From Micromonospora costi (GTDB lineage: Bacteria; Actinomycetota; Actinomycetes; Mycobacteriales; Micromonosporaceae), in assembly GCF_003626655.1 (NCBI RefSeq), contig NZ_RBAN01000006.1, positions 1 through 64,000 on the forward strand: DNA of 64,000 bases, read 5' to 3'. The stretch's first letter is position 1. Each line of letters begins with the position of its first letter. Position numbers and translations under genes: made by a program. The notes under the pieces are model-generated. The model saw only the letters and a program-made list of their open reading frames with translations. It made no database searches and was not told the origin of the DNA. Shown piece after piece: positions 53,074-62,216 of the stretch.

Positions 53074-54672
53074 TCAGGCCCAGGGCACCTGCGCGGACGG
53101 GTAGAAGTCCACGTCCTGCAGGCGCCAGCGCGGTGCCTGCTCCCCCAGCCGGGTGCGGAAGGATTCCCAGTCGTGGCTGGCCGCCGTGGACCAGCCGAGT
53201 TCGGCGATCGCGGGCAGGCGCGGGAACGCCATGTACTCGATGTCGTCGATGCTGCGCAGGGTCTCCGACCACAGTGGCGCCTCGACGCCGAGGACCGCGT
53301 CCTCGCCGACGCCGGCGACTCGGGTGGCGGGGTCCCAGTCGTAGGCGGTGCGGACCTCGATGTAGCCGGCCCAGGACAGGCCGAGCGGGGTGTTGCGGTC
53401 GTACTTCATGTCGAGGTAGGCCTTGTTCGCCGGTGACATGACGACCTTGTTGCCGCGCGCGGCGGCCTCGGCGAGGTCGGCGTTGGTGGTGCCGGTGCCC
53501 CAGTACTGGGCGACCACGTCGGCGGCCGGGTCGGCCTTCATGATCTCGTTCCAGCCGTAGGCGCGCTTGCCGTACTTGCTGACGAGGGGCAGGACGCGCT
53601 GCACGAAGGTGCGGTAGTCCTCGTCGGTGGTGGCGTGGGCCTCGTCGCCGCCGATGTGCAGGTACGGGCCGGGGGTGATCTCGGCGAGTTCGCGGATGAC
53701 GTCCTCGACGAACCGGTAGGTCAGCTCGTCGTGAATGCACAGGGAGCTGTAGCCGACGGCCGTGTCGGTGCGCGGCGGCGTGGCGACCTTGTCGCAGTTC
53801 AGTTCGGCGTACGTGGACTGGGCGGCGTTGGTGTGTCCGGGCATGTCGATCTCGGGGATGACCGTGATGTGGCGTGCGGCGGCGTACGCGACGACGGCCT
53901 TGTAGTCGGCCTTCGTGAGGTAGCCGGGGCCGACGCCGTCGACGCCGGTTCCGGGCCCGCCGCCGACGGTGGTGAGCAGCGGCCAGGAGTCGATCTGGAT
54001 GCGCCAGCCCTGGTCGTCGCTCAGGTGCAGGTGCAGGTAGTTGATTTTGTACTGGCTGAGCAGGTCGACGTACGTCTTGATCTCGTCGACGGTGTGGAAG
54101 TGTCGGGCCAGGTCGAGCATCGCGCCGCGGTAGGCGAAGCGGGGGTGGTCGACGATGCGGCCGCCGGGGACGGTCCAGGTGGTGCGCTGCCGCTGCGGGG
54201 CCTCGATCTGGGCGGGGAGGAGCTGGCGCAGGGTCTGGGTGCCGGCGAAGAGGCCGGCCGCGGTGTTGGCCCGGATCGTGACGCCGCGGCGGGTGACGTC
54301 GAGTTGGTAGCCCTGTTGGCCGACGCGGGCGTCGGCCCCGCCGAGGAGCAGGGCGATCTCGGGCAGGGGTGTGAACGGGACGGGCAGGACGGGCAGCGGG
54401 TAGCCGGTGGCCGGCCGCAGGGTGTCGGCGAGTTGCCGGCCGACCTGGCGGGCGGCGGCGGAACCCGGTGTGGTGCGGATGACGGTCAGCGGGCTGAGGA
54501 TGAACGTGCCGCGGGGGTCGGGGCGGGTCTCGACGGGTGCGGGGATGACGTCGCTGAGTTGGCGGGTGGGTGCCGCGGCGGGTGCGGCGGCCGCGGGGGC
54601 CGCCGTGACGGTCAGGGGCAGGGTGAGGACGGCTGCGGCCAGCAGCCGGGTGACGGTGTGTCGGCGACGCAC
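53074..54672 (-). CDS. Secreted beta-N-acetylhexosaminidase, GH20
   Basis: A 532-residue exoglycosidase that releases N-acetylglucosamine from chitooligomers or cell-wall fragments. The signal peptide ends around ...VTAAPAAAAPAAAP. Catalytic Asp-Glu is in HIGGDEAHATT, and HLHLSDDQGWRIQI and DMPGHTNA are family blocks. GGAGG sits before GTG 54672. It is probably controlled by the chitin/GlcNAc regulon, but I found no convincing operator. Confidence 0.94.
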   Translation of the reverse strand: MRRRHTVTRLLAAAVLTLPLTVTAAPAAAAPAAAPTRQLSDVIPAPVETRPDPRGTFILSPLTVIRTTPGSAAARQVGRQLADTLRPATGYPLPVLPVPFTPLPEIALLLGGADARVGQQGYQLDVTRRGVTIRANTAAGLFAGTQTLRQLLPAQIEAPQRQRTTWTVPGGRIVDHPRFAYRGAMLDLARHFHTVDEIKTYVDLLSQYKINYLHLHLSDDQGWRIQIDSWPLLTTVGGGPGTGVDGVGPGYLTKADYKAVVAYAAARHITVIPEIDMPGHTNAAQSTYAELNCDKVATPPRTDTAVGYSSLCIHDELTYRFVEDVIRELAEITPGPYLHIGGDEAHATTDEDYRTFVQRVLPLVSKYGKRAYGWNEIMKADPAADVVAQYWGTGTTNADLAEAAARGNKVVMSPANKAYLDMKYDRNTPLGLSWAGYIEVRTAYDWDPATRVAGVGEDAVLGVEAPLWSETLRSIDDIEYMAFPRLPAIAELGWSTAASHDWESFRTRLGEQAPRWRLQDVDFYPSAQVPWA

Positions 54673-54976
54673 GGAGACCTCCAAGCGCTCGTCGTGATCG
54701 GTGGTGGTCGATCGATCCGCACGCTACCCGCGCCCCACCTGGACTGTAAACCTTCCTTAACGATGCGTGTCGTGCCAACGGGCGCGCTCCGGGGGTCGGG
54801 CGGTGCCGCGTCCGGCGGTCAGCGGGGGCGGCGGGCGAGGGTGATGCGCTGACCGTTCGGCTCACCGCAGCGACCGCCCGGCGACGGCGCGGGACCGTCC
54901 TGGTTTTCCCGGGCCCACCGGCGGGTGGATGAAAGGGGAAAAGGATTTCACCCGTCTTCCGGAGAGGACCAGCGGC
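54673..54976. promoter_or_regulatory. 304-bp divergent promoter region
   Basis: For the hexosaminidase, TTTACA (54745-54750, minus strand) and TAGCGT (54721-54726) are 18 bases apart. No gene is visible in the rest. The MFS transporter start at 54977 has GGAGAGGA upstream. Confidence 0.45.
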
Positions 54977-56392
54977 ATGCTTTCCGCACTCGACCGTCGG
55001 CACACCGTGGCGCCGCCGGGGTACAGCCGTTGGCTGATACCACCGGCGGCGTTGGCCATCCACCTGTGCATCGGGCAGGTGTACGCCACGAGCGTGTACA
55101 AGAACTCCCTCATCGCGCACTTCGACACCGGTCAGACGGCGATCGGGGTGATCTTCAGCATCGCGATCGTGATGCTCGGCCTGTCCGCCGCGGTGGCGGG
55201 CACGTGGGTGGAGGCGAACGGGCCGCGCAAGGCCATGTTCGTCTCGGCGTGCTTCTGGGCGGCCGGTTTCCTGGTCGGCGCGCTGGGCATCGCGACCCGG
55301 CAGCTGTGGCTGCTCTACCTCGGGTACGGGCTGCTGGGCGGCATCGGGCTGGGGATCGGCTACATCTCCCCCGTGTCCACATTGATCAAGTGGTTCCCGG
55401 ACCGGCCCGGGTTGGCGACCGGTCTGGCGATCATGGGTTTCGGTGGCGGGGCGATGGTGGCCTCTCCCCTGTCCCGGCAGCTGTTGTCGTACTACGACCC
55501 GGCGTACGACCCGTCGAACGCCGGGTCGACGGCGTCCGGCAGTGCGCTGGTATGGCTGTTCGTGACGCTGGGCGTCGGCTACTTCCTGATCATGATGTTC
55601 GGGGTGTTCAACGTGCGGGTGCCGGCGCCGGACTGGCGGCCGGCCGGGTTCGACCCGGCGCGGGTGGCGGCGAAACCGCTCGTGACCACGGCCAACGTGT
55701 CGGCGGCGAACGCGCTGAAGACCCGTTCGTTCTGGCTGCTGTGGGTGGTGCTGTTCTGCAACGTGACCGCCGGCATCGGCATCCTGGAACAGGCGAGCCC
55801 GATGATCCAGGACTTCTTCCGCGACGGCGGCACCTCGGCGGTGTCGGTGGCGGCGGCGGGCGGTTTCGTGGGCCTGCTGTCGCTGTTCAACATGGCCGGC
55901 CGGTTCGTGTGGTCCTCGACGTCCGACATGATCGGTCGCCGGCCCATCTACATGGTGTACCTGGGCGTCGGCATGGTGCTGTACGCGCTGCTGGCGCTCG
56001 TGGGGCACGCGGCGACGGGCCTGTTCGTGCTGCTGGCGTGCGTGATCCTGTCGTTCTACGGTGGCGGGTTCGCCACGGTACCGGCGTACCTGCGGGACCT
56101 GTTCGGGACGTTCCAGGTGGGCGCGATCCACGGGCGGCTGCTGACCGCCTGGTCGGCGGCGGGTGTCGCCGGTCCGCTGATCGTGAACGGGTTCCTCGAC
56201 GCTCAGGGCAAGCCCGGCACGTTGACGGCGGAGGCGTACCGGCCGGCGTTGTTCACGATGGTCGGGGTGCTGGCGGTGGGGTTCGTCGCCAACCTGTTGA
56301 TCCGGCCGGTGCCGCAGCGGTACCACGAGCCGGCGCTGCCGGACGAGGACGTGAGTGTGGAGGCGACGGCGGAGAGGAGCGGTACGCGATGA
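54977..56392 (+). CDS. OFA-family MFS transporter (oxalate/formate antiporter type)
   Basis: A 471-residue protein with twelve hydrophobic segments. The family marks are HLCIGQVYATSVYKNSL, GYGLLGGIGLGIGYISPVSTLIKWFPDRPGLATG and FAT-VPAYL (GGGFATVPAYLRDLFG). OFA proteins exchange small carboxylates such as oxalate and formate; the actual substrate is unproven. ATG 54977 is preferred over 54929 because GGAGAGGA lies nine bases before it. It overlaps the small partner gene as ATGA. Confidence 0.88.
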   Translation: MLSALDRRHTVAPPGYSRWLIPPAALAIHLCIGQVYATSVYKNSLIAHFDTGQTAIGVIFSIAIVMLGLSAAVAGTWVEANGPRKAMFVSACFWAAGFLVGALGIATRQLWLLYLGYGLLGGIGLGIGYISPVSTLIKWFPDRPGLATGLAIMGFGGGAMVASPLSRQLLSYYDPAYDPSNAGSTASGSALVWLFVTLGVGYFLIMMFGVFNVRVPAPDWRPAGFDPARVAAKPLVTTANVSAANALKTRSFWLLWVVLFCNVTAGIGILEQASPMIQDFFRDGGTSAVSVAAAGGFVGLLSLFNMAGRFVWSSTSDMIGRRPIYMVYLGVGMVLYALLALVGHAATGLFVLLACVILSFYGGGFATVPAYLRDLFGTFQVGAIHGRLLTAWSAAGVAGPLIVNGFLDAQGKPGTLTAEAYRPALFTMVGVLAVGFVANLLIRPVPQRYHEPALPDEDVSVEATAERSGTR

Positions 56393-56514
56393 ACGAGGCA
56401 CGCCCGCGCGGGCAGAAGACCCGGTTGTGGATCTCCTGGTTGGTGGTGTCGGTGCTGCTGGGTTACGGGGTGGTGCAGACCGTGATCACGGCGGCGAAGC
56501 TGTTCACGAGCTGA
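56389..56514 (+). CDS. MFS transporter small subunit
   Basis: A 41-residue protein with a basic N-terminus and one membrane span (WISWLVVSVLLGYGVVQTVI). Such one-span partners are found immediately after OFA-type transporters in many actinobacteria. ATG 56389 overlaps the transporter stop. Confidence 0.75.
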   Translation: MNEARPRGQKTRLWISWLVVSVLLGYGVVQTVITAAKLFTS

Positions 56515-56560
56515 GCCCGGTGCGGTGGCCCGGGACGCGGTGCCCGGGCCACCGGCGTGT

Positions 56561-57289
56561 TCAGAGTCCGCCGGCGACGCGCAGCACGGTGCCGGTGGTG
56601 TACGACGCGTCCGGGCCGAGCAGCCAGGCGATCGCGCCGGCGACCTCGTCGGGCTCGCCCGCCCGGCCCAGCGGGATGCGGCCGGCGGCGGTGTCGGGCC
56701 GGTCCGGCCGGCCGGAGACGGCGTGGATGTCGGTGCGGATGATGCCGGGGGCGACCCCGTTGACGCGGATGCCGCGCGGCGCGAGTTCCTTGGCCAGACC
56801 GAGGGTGAGGGTGTCGGTGGCGGCCTTGACGGCGGCGTAGTGGATGTACTCGCCGGGGCTGCCCAGCGTGGCGGCCGCCGACGACACGTTGACGATCGCG
56901 CCGCCGGCGCCCATCCGGCGGGCGGCCTGCTGGGCGCAGAACACGTAGCCGACGAGGTTGACGTCGACGACGTGGCGCAGGTCGCCCGGGTCGAGGTCGA
57001 CGAACGGGCCGATGGGGCTGGTGACGCCGGCGTTGTTGACCAGGCCGGTGAGGTCCCCCAGCTCCGCGGCGGCGTCGAACAGGGCGGTGACCTGGTCGAG
57101 GTCGGTGGTGTCGGCGGGCAGGGCGACGCCCCGGCGGCCGGCGGCGTGGACGTCGGCGAGGACGGCAGCGGCGGCATCGTGGTCCCGGCGGTAGCCGAAG
57201 GCGATGTCGTGGCCGGCGCGGGCCAGGCGCCGGGCGGTGGCCGCGCCGATACCGCGGCTGCCGCCGGTGATCACAGTGACTGGGCTCAA
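56561..57289 (-). CDS. Short-chain dehydrogenase/reductase (FabG-like)
   Basis: A 242-residue SDR: cofactor loop TGGSRGIGAATA, NNAG motif, catalytic Ser in IVNVSSAAA, and Tyr-Lys in YIHYAAVKAA. The C-terminus is FabG-like (TGTVLRVAGGL). The substrate is unknown. A TTG start at 57289 is chosen because GGGAGGACG is six bases upstream. Confidence 0.9.
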   Translation of the reverse strand: MSPVTVITGGSRGIGAATARRLARAGHDIAFGYRRDHDAAAAVLADVHAAGRRGVALPADTTDLDQVTALFDAAAELGDLTGLVNNAGVTSPIGPFVDLDPGDLRHVVDVNLVGYVFCAQQAARRMGAGGAIVNVSSAAATLGSPGEYIHYAAVKAATDTLTLGLAKELAPRGIRVNGVAPGIIRTDIHAVSGRPDRPDTAAGRIPLGRAGEPDEVAGAIAWLLGPDASYTTGTVLRVAGGL

Positions 57290-57363
57290 CGCGTCCTCCC
57301 TGCCGGTGTCGCTGCGGCGACGTTACCGTGACCGGCACAGGGCGGCGGGGAGGGGAAGATCAC

Positions 57364-58197
57364 ATGGAGCGGGCGTTGGTGCTGGGCGGCGGCGGGGTGA
57401 CCGGGGTGGCCTGGGAGTGGGGGCTGCTCGCCGGGCTGGCGGAGCGGGGCGTGCCCCTGGCCGAGGCGGAGCTTGTGGTGGGCACGTCGGCCGGGTCGAT
57501 GGTGGGCGCGCAGCTGTGCTCCGGCCGGCCGCTGGAGGAGTCGTACGCCGCGCAGCTGACGCCGCCGCGCGGAGAGGCGGCGGCCCGGTTCGGGATGGCG
57601 GCGGTGGCGCGCCTGGTGTGGGCCGGTGCCCGTACCCGCGACGAGGTGCGGGCGCGGGCGAGGATCGGCGCGATGGCGCTGTCGGCGCGTACGCAATCGG
57701 AGTCGTCGCGGCGGGCGGTGATCGAGTCACGGTTGCCGGTGCGGGACTGGCCGGCGCGGCGGCTGCTGGTGACGGCGGTGGACGCGCGCTCGGGCGAGTT
57801 CGTGGTCTTCGACGCGGCGTCGGGGGTGCCGCTGGTGGACGCGGTGGGGGCCAGTTGCGCGGTGCCCGGCGTGTGGCCGCCGGTGACCATCGGCGAGCGG
57901 CGGTACGTCGACGGTGGGATGCGTTCGCCGGTGAACGCGGACCTGGCGGCCGGGTCGGACCGGGTGGTGGTGTTGGCGCCCACGACGGCGGCGTTCGGGC
58001 CGATGCCGCGCCTGTCGGCGCAGGTGGCGGCGTTGCGGGGGCAGGGCGCCCGGGTGGTGGTGGTGTCGCCGGACGCGGCGGCGCGAGCGGCGATCGGGCG
58101 TAACGTGCTGGATCCGGCGCGCCGGGCCGCGGCGGCGCGGGCCGGCCGAGCGCAGGCGGACGCGGTGACCGACGAGGTGGCGGCGGTCTGGGGGTGA
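57364..58197 (+). CDS. Patatin-like phospholipase family protein
   Basis: A 277-residue lipolytic hydrolase: GGGGVTGVAWEWGLL for the oxyanion region, nucleophile Ser in GTSAGSM and the catalytic Asp in VDGGMRSPVN. It probably cleaves acyl chains. GGAGGGG sits before ATG 57364. It is divergent from the SDR gene. Confidence 0.88.
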   Translation: MERALVLGGGGVTGVAWEWGLLAGLAERGVPLAEAELVVGTSAGSMVGAQLCSGRPLEESYAAQLTPPRGEAAARFGMAAVARLVWAGARTRDEVRARARIGAMALSARTQSESSRRAVIESRLPVRDWPARRLLVTAVDARSGEFVVFDAASGVPLVDAVGASCAVPGVWPPVTIGERRYVDGGMRSPVNADLAAGSDRVVVLAPTTAAFGPMPRLSAQVAALRGQGARVVVVSPDAAARAAIGRNVLDPARRAAAARAGRAQADAVTDEVAAVWG

Positions 58198-58240
58198 TCC
58201 TCTAGGCTCGCGCGCGTCGATGTCGAGGCGGAGGTGCGCG

Positions 58241-58696
58241 ATGCTGCGTGTGGGTGACGAGGTCGCGGAGTTCGCGCTGCCGGACCAGACGGGTACGGTG
58301 CGGCGGCTCACGGAGTTTCTGGCCGCGGGCCCGGTGGTGCTGTTCTTCTACCCGGCGGCGATGACGCGCGGGTGCACGGCGGAGAGCTGCCACTTCCGGG
58401 ACCTGGCGGCGGAGTTCGCGGCGGTCGGCGCGCAGCGGGTGGGCATCAGCCGGGATCCGGTGGCCCGGCAGGCGGAGTTCGCCCGGCTGCACGGGTTCGA
58501 CTATCCGCTGCTGTCGGATCCGGACGGTGCGGTCGCCGACCGGTTCGGAGTGCGCCGGCGCGTGCCGCTGGGGGCGTTGAGCACCCGGCGGGTGACGTTC
58601 GTGATCGGCACCGACCGGCGGGTGCTCGCGGTGGTGCGCAGCGAGCTGAGCATGAACGCGCACGCCGACGCGGCGTTGCGGGCTCTCGGGGGTTGA
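58241..58696 (+). CDS. Peroxiredoxin (AhpE/Bcp type)
   Basis: A 151-residue thiol peroxidase: FFYPAAMTRGCTAESCHFRDL places the peroxidatic Cys and a second Cys five residues later, as in Bcp. The family order GISRDPVARQ and FDYPLLSDPDG follows. It reduces peroxides with an external thiol donor. GGAGG lies before ATG 58241, which is preferred to an upstream ATG. Confidence 0.9.
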   Translation: MLRVGDEVAEFALPDQTGTVRRLTEFLAAGPVVLFFYPAAMTRGCTAESCHFRDLAAEFAAVGAQRVGISRDPVARQAEFARLHGFDYPLLSDPDGAVADRFGVRRRVPLGALSTRRVTFVIGTDRRVLAVVRSELSMNAHADAALRALGG

Positions 58697-58763
58697 TCGT
58701 CGCGGTGTCGGAGCCGGCTGGTATCAAGGGCTGCATCAAACAGGTGTACGAGAAGAGGGTGTG

Positions 58764-59450
58764 ATGGCGGGCCAGGGTTTGTCCACTGACGACGTACGGG
58801 GCATCCGGGAGGCGCTGGCGGCCGGCCGCAAGCCGAAGGTGGTGTTCACGGCCTCGGCGGGCCAGATCGCCGGGCAGGTCGGTCAGGTGGTGGGGTTGAC
58901 CGATCCGGCCGAGTCCGACGAGTTCGTGGTGGTGCGGTTCGGGCGCGACGAGTTGCCCTTCTCCCCCGCCGACGTGGCGGTGGCGCCACGCGGCGCGGGC
59001 CGACGGGCGGCCGAGCCGCAGCCGGAGCCCGAGCCGGAGCCGCCGGCCGCGGCGGAGCCGGAGTTCGTGTTGGACCGGGTGCCGGCGCCGCGTCCGGCGT
59101 CGCGGGAGGAGTCGAAGGTGGAGACGGTGGAGGCGGCCAGGCCGGCGCGCCGGGCGGCCAAGGTGGCCAAGCCGAAGGGTCCGGCGGGGCTCACGGTCAC
59201 GCTGGCGTACGCCGACGGCGAGTGGACGGTGGCCGCGCAGCAGGGCAGCAAGGCCCTCGCGAAGCCGTACGTGGTGAAGCCGGCCGAGGCGCTGCGGATG
59301 GTGGCGCTGGTGGACGTGCCGGGGGTGCACGAGGCCGTGGAGCAGATCCTGGCCGCCGAGCGGGCCGAGGCGGAGCAGCAGGCGGAGAAGCTGCGCGCCG
59401 AGTTGGCCGAGATCGAGGCCCGATTGGCGGAGCTGCGCGAGGCGCACTGA
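58764..59450 (+). CDS. Hypothetical protein with acidic linker and C-terminal coiled coil
   Basis: A 228-residue protein. An N-terminal domain of ~85 residues (LSTDDVRGIREALAAGRKPKVVFT) is joined by a Pro/Glu linker (PQPEPEPEPP) to a second small domain and a coiled coil (LAAERAEAEQQAEKLRAELAEIEARL). I do not recognise the family. GTG 58761 is an alternative start. Confidence 0.62.
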   Translation: MAGQGLSTDDVRGIREALAAGRKPKVVFTASAGQIAGQVGQVVGLTDPAESDEFVVVRFGRDELPFSPADVAVAPRGAGRRAAEPQPEPEPEPPAAAEPEFVLDRVPAPRPASREESKVETVEAARPARRAAKVAKPKGPAGLTVTLAYADGEWTVAAQQGSKALAKPYVVKPAEALRMVALVDVPGVHEAVEQILAAERAEAEQQAEKLRAELAEIEARLAELREAH

Positions 59451-59462
59451 CCGGCGGCCGGG

Positions 59463-59909
59463 TCACCGCTCCGCGACGAGGGTGGACAGCAGCCGGATCA
59501 GCTGGTCACGGTCGGCGCGGCTCAGGGGCGCGAGGAGGGTGTCCTGGGCGCGGTCCAGGGCGTCCTCCATGCGGCGCAGGTCGCGCCGGCCGGCGACGGT
59601 CAGGGTGATCACGTTGCGCCGCCGGTCGCCCGGGTCGGGGCTGCGTTCGACCAGGCCGCGGTCGGCGAGGTCGTTGAGCGCGGCGACGACGTCGCTGCGG
59701 TCGATGCCGCAGCTGCGGCCGAGGTCGGCCTGACTGGTCGGGCCGATCTCGGCCAGCGCGGCGAGGAGCCGGTAGTGGTAGCCGCGCACGCCGACGGTGC
59801 CGAGGGCCTCGGCGACGAGCCGGTGGGCGTGGGTGGCGGCCTGGCCGAGCAGCCAGCTCGGGGTGGTGTTCAGGCGTGCGGGCGCCTGGGGCGCGGGGGC
59901 GGGCTCCAT
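59463..59909 (-). CDS. MarR-family transcriptional regulator
   Basis: A 148-residue protein: YRLLAALAEIGPTSQADLGRSCGIDRSDVVAALNDLADRGLVER, then the wing PDPGDRRRNVITLT. It is divergent from the epoxide hydrolase gene. TAGGCT (59917-59922, minus strand) ends seven bases before ATG 59909, indicating a leaderless start. It probably regulates the hydrolase and itself through the CGTTGGC repeats between them. Confidence 0.87.
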   Translation of the reverse strand: MEPAPAPQAPARLNTTPSWLLGQAATHAHRLVAEALGTVGVRGYHYRLLAALAEIGPTSQADLGRSCGIDRSDVVAALNDLADRGLVERSPDPGDRRRNVITLTVAGRRDLRRMEDALDRAQDTLLAPLSRADRDQLIRLLSTLVAER

Positions 59910-59931
59910 GGGGTCGAGCCTACCAATTAAT

Positions 59932-59988
59932 CGTTGGCGGCCCCCACGATTCCTGATACGTTGGCGTGGCCAACGTTGGTACTGCCAA
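59932..59988. promoter_or_regulatory. Operator array between marR and epoxide hydrolase
   Basis: CGTTGGC (59959-59965) and GCCAACG (59969-59975) form a perfect inverted repeat with a 3-base centre. CGTTGGC also appears at 59932-59938, and TTGG/CCAA flank 59976-59988. This is several MarR-like half-sites within 57 bp. Confidence 0.6.
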
Positions 59989-60011
59989 CAGTCATCTCTG
60001 GAGTCGAAATC

Positions 60012-61115
60012 ATGATCAAGCCGTTCCGCATCGACATCCCGCAGGCCGACCTCGACGACCTGACCGACCGGCTCGCCCGCACCCGCTGGCCCAACGAGGT
60101 GGCCGACGCCGGCTGGGACTACGGCTTCCCGCTGGCGCGGCTCAAGGACCTGGCCGACCACTGGCGCACCCGCTACGACTGGCGGGCGCACGAGGCCACG
60201 CTCAACGAGCTTCCCCACTTCACCACCGAGATCGACGGCCAGAACATCCACTTCGTCCACGTCCGGTCCCCGAAGGCGGACGCGCTCGCGCTGATCCTCA
60301 CCCACGGCTGGCCCGGTTCCTTCCTGGAGTTCCTCGACGTGATCGAGCCGCTGTCACGCGACTTCCACCTGGTGATCCCGTCCATCCCGGGTTACGGCTT
60401 CTCCGGGCCGACGCACGAAGGCGGCTGGGATGCCGTCCGGATCGCGCGCGCCTGGGCCGAGCTGATGCGCCGACTCGGGTACGAGCGCTACGGCGCGCAG
60501 GGCGGTGACTTCGGCGCGGGCATCTCGCTGGCGCTCGGCGCGGTGGCGCCCGAACAGGTCGTCGGGGTGCACGTCAACTACCTGCCGACCCGGCCGGACC
60601 CGGACGCCGACGTCGAGCTGTCCGAGACGGACGAGGCCCGGCTCGACCGGGTCCGGCAGCTGATGGCGAACCGTCCGCCCTACCAGGCGCTGCAGGCCCT
60701 CACCCCGCAGACCATCGGCTACGCGCTGACCGACTCGCCGGTCGGCCAGCTGGTGTGGATCGCCGAACGCTTCGCCCAGTGGACCGACCCGCGCTCGCCG
60801 ATCAGCGACGACCGGATGCTCACCGACATCTCGCTGTACTGGCTGACCGCCACCGCGGCCTCCTCGGCGCGGCTGCACCACGACGCCCCGCGGGGGCGGA
60901 CCGCGCCGTGCCCGGTGCCGGTCGGCGTGGCCGTGTTCGCGCACGACATCACGCAGTCGGTGCGACCGCTGGCCGAGCGGCTGTACGACATCCGGCACTG
61001 GTCGGAGTTCGACCGCGGCGGCCACTTCGCGGCGATGGAGGTGCCCGACCTGCTCGCCGGGGACGTCCGGGACTTCTTCCTCACCACGTCCGGCCAGCCG
61101 GCCGCCGCCGGCTAG
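60012..61115 (+). CDS. Epoxide hydrolase family protein (EHN N-terminal type)
   Basis: A 367-residue alpha/beta hydrolase. The EHN domain occupies ~1-105 (PFRIDIPQADLDDLTDRLARTRWP). HGWPG follows, with the nucleophile Asp in AQGGDFGAGISLALG and His in DRGGHFAAMEVPDL. It is expected to open epoxides to diols. GGAG precedes ATG 60012. It is the likely target of the divergent MarR. Confidence 0.92.
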   Translation: MIKPFRIDIPQADLDDLTDRLARTRWPNEVADAGWDYGFPLARLKDLADHWRTRYDWRAHEATLNELPHFTTEIDGQNIHFVHVRSPKADALALILTHGWPGSFLEFLDVIEPLSRDFHLVIPSIPGYGFSGPTHEGGWDAVRIARAWAELMRRLGYERYGAQGGDFGAGISLALGAVAPEQVVGVHVNYLPTRPDPDADVELSETDEARLDRVRQLMANRPPYQALQALTPQTIGYALTDSPVGQLVWIAERFAQWTDPRSPISDDRMLTDISLYWLTATAASSARLHHDAPRGRTAPCPVPVGVAVFAHDITQSVRPLAERLYDIRHWSEFDRGGHFAAMEVPDLLAGDVRDFFLTTSGQPAAAG

Positions 61116-61133
61116 AAGGGGTGGCGGGCGCGC

Positions 61134-62171
61134 TCAGAGCGTCGCCGTGAGGCGTCCGACCACGTCGGCCGCGGGGCCGGTGGTGGCGTGCCGGTAGCCG
61201 GTGCCGGCCCACAGGTGCACCCGGTCCGGGTGCCCCGCCGCGGCGGCCGCCACCCGCATGCCCCGCGTCAGGTGGTGCAGCTCCGGGTAGCCCAGCGGCG
61301 CGGTGGCCTCGTACCGGTCGATGAACGCGTTGTGCAGCCCGCGCGCCGGCCGGCCGGTGAAGGCGCGGGTGAGCACGGTGCGGGTGAACGCCGGATCGGC
61401 CAGGGCGTCGCGATGGGTCCGGCTCGCCCCGCTCTCGTCGGTGCGCAGCAGCAGCGTGCCCACGGCCACCGCGGTGGCGCCCGCCGCCACCAGGTCGCGG
61501 ACGTCGTCCGGCCCGGCCACCCCGCCCGCGGCCACGACCGGCAGGTCGGTGGCCGCGGCCACGTCCCGCACCAGCGGAAGGGTGGACGTCGGCGGCGCCG
61601 GCCGGCGCGGGGTGTGGGTGCCGCTGTGCCCGCCGGCCTCCGTGCCCTGCGCCACGAGCCCGTCGACGCCCAGGTCCCGGGCGGCGAGCGCCTCGGCCAC
61701 CGACGTGACCGTGACCAGCAGGCGGGAGCCGGCCCGGCGCAGCGCCGCGACGGCTGCCGCGTCCGGCAGCCCGAACGTGAAGCTGACCACGGGCACCGGG
61801 TGCGCCACCAACAGGTCGATCTTGTCGGCCCAATGGTCGTCGTCGTGCACCAGCGGGGCACCTGCCAGGTCCAGCCCGTACGGCGCGCCCTCGGCGGCGA
61901 TCTCGCGGGCGTACCGGCGGAAGGTCTCCTCGTCGATCTCCGGCGGCTCGGGGACGAACAGGTTCACCCCGCACGGCGTGCCCGTCCGGTCCAGCTCGGC
62001 GAGGTCGGCGGCGACCGCCTCCGGCGTCTTGTAGCCGGCCGGCAGGAAACCGAAGCCGCCGGCCGCGGTGACGGCCCGCACCAGGGCGGGGGTGCTCGCT
62101 CCCCCGCCCAGCGGGGCGCCCACGAGCGGCGTCCCGCTGCCGAACAGCTGCCTCCACGGTTGCGCGGTCAC
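61134..62171 (-). CDS. Nitronate monooxygenase (FMN-dependent, NPD-like)
   Basis: A 345-residue flavoenzyme with TIM-barrel motifs GAPLGGGASTPALV, QGTEAGGHSG, PVVAAGGVAGPDDV and AVGTLLLRTDE; His in GGHSG is typical of this family. It oxidises nitronates or related acidic carbons. The TAGGGT box (62178-62183) ends six bases before GTG 62171, so the mRNA is probably leaderless. Confidence 0.88.
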   Translation of the reverse strand: MTAQPWRQLFGSGTPLVGAPLGGGASTPALVRAVTAAGGFGFLPAGYKTPEAVAADLAELDRTGTPCGVNLFVPEPPEIDEETFRRYAREIAAEGAPYGLDLAGAPLVHDDDHWADKIDLLVAHPVPVVSFTFGLPDAAAVAALRRAGSRLLVTVTSVAEALAARDLGVDGLVAQGTEAGGHSGTHTPRRPAPPTSTLPLVRDVAAATDLPVVAAGGVAGPDDVRDLVAAGATAVAVGTLLLRTDESGASRTHRDALADPAFTRTVLTRAFTGRPARGLHNAFIDRYEATAPLGYPELHHLTRGMRVAAAAAGHPDRVHLWAGTGYRHATTGPAADVVGRLTATL

Positions 62172-62216
62172 CGCCCCACCCTAGGCCCGGCCCGGCGCCG
62201 CGAAGTGGACGGTCTC

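Noticed and set aside
54673..54976. DasR operator before the hexosaminidase
   Set aside because: No sequence close enough to the known GlcNAc-responsive operator was found by eye.
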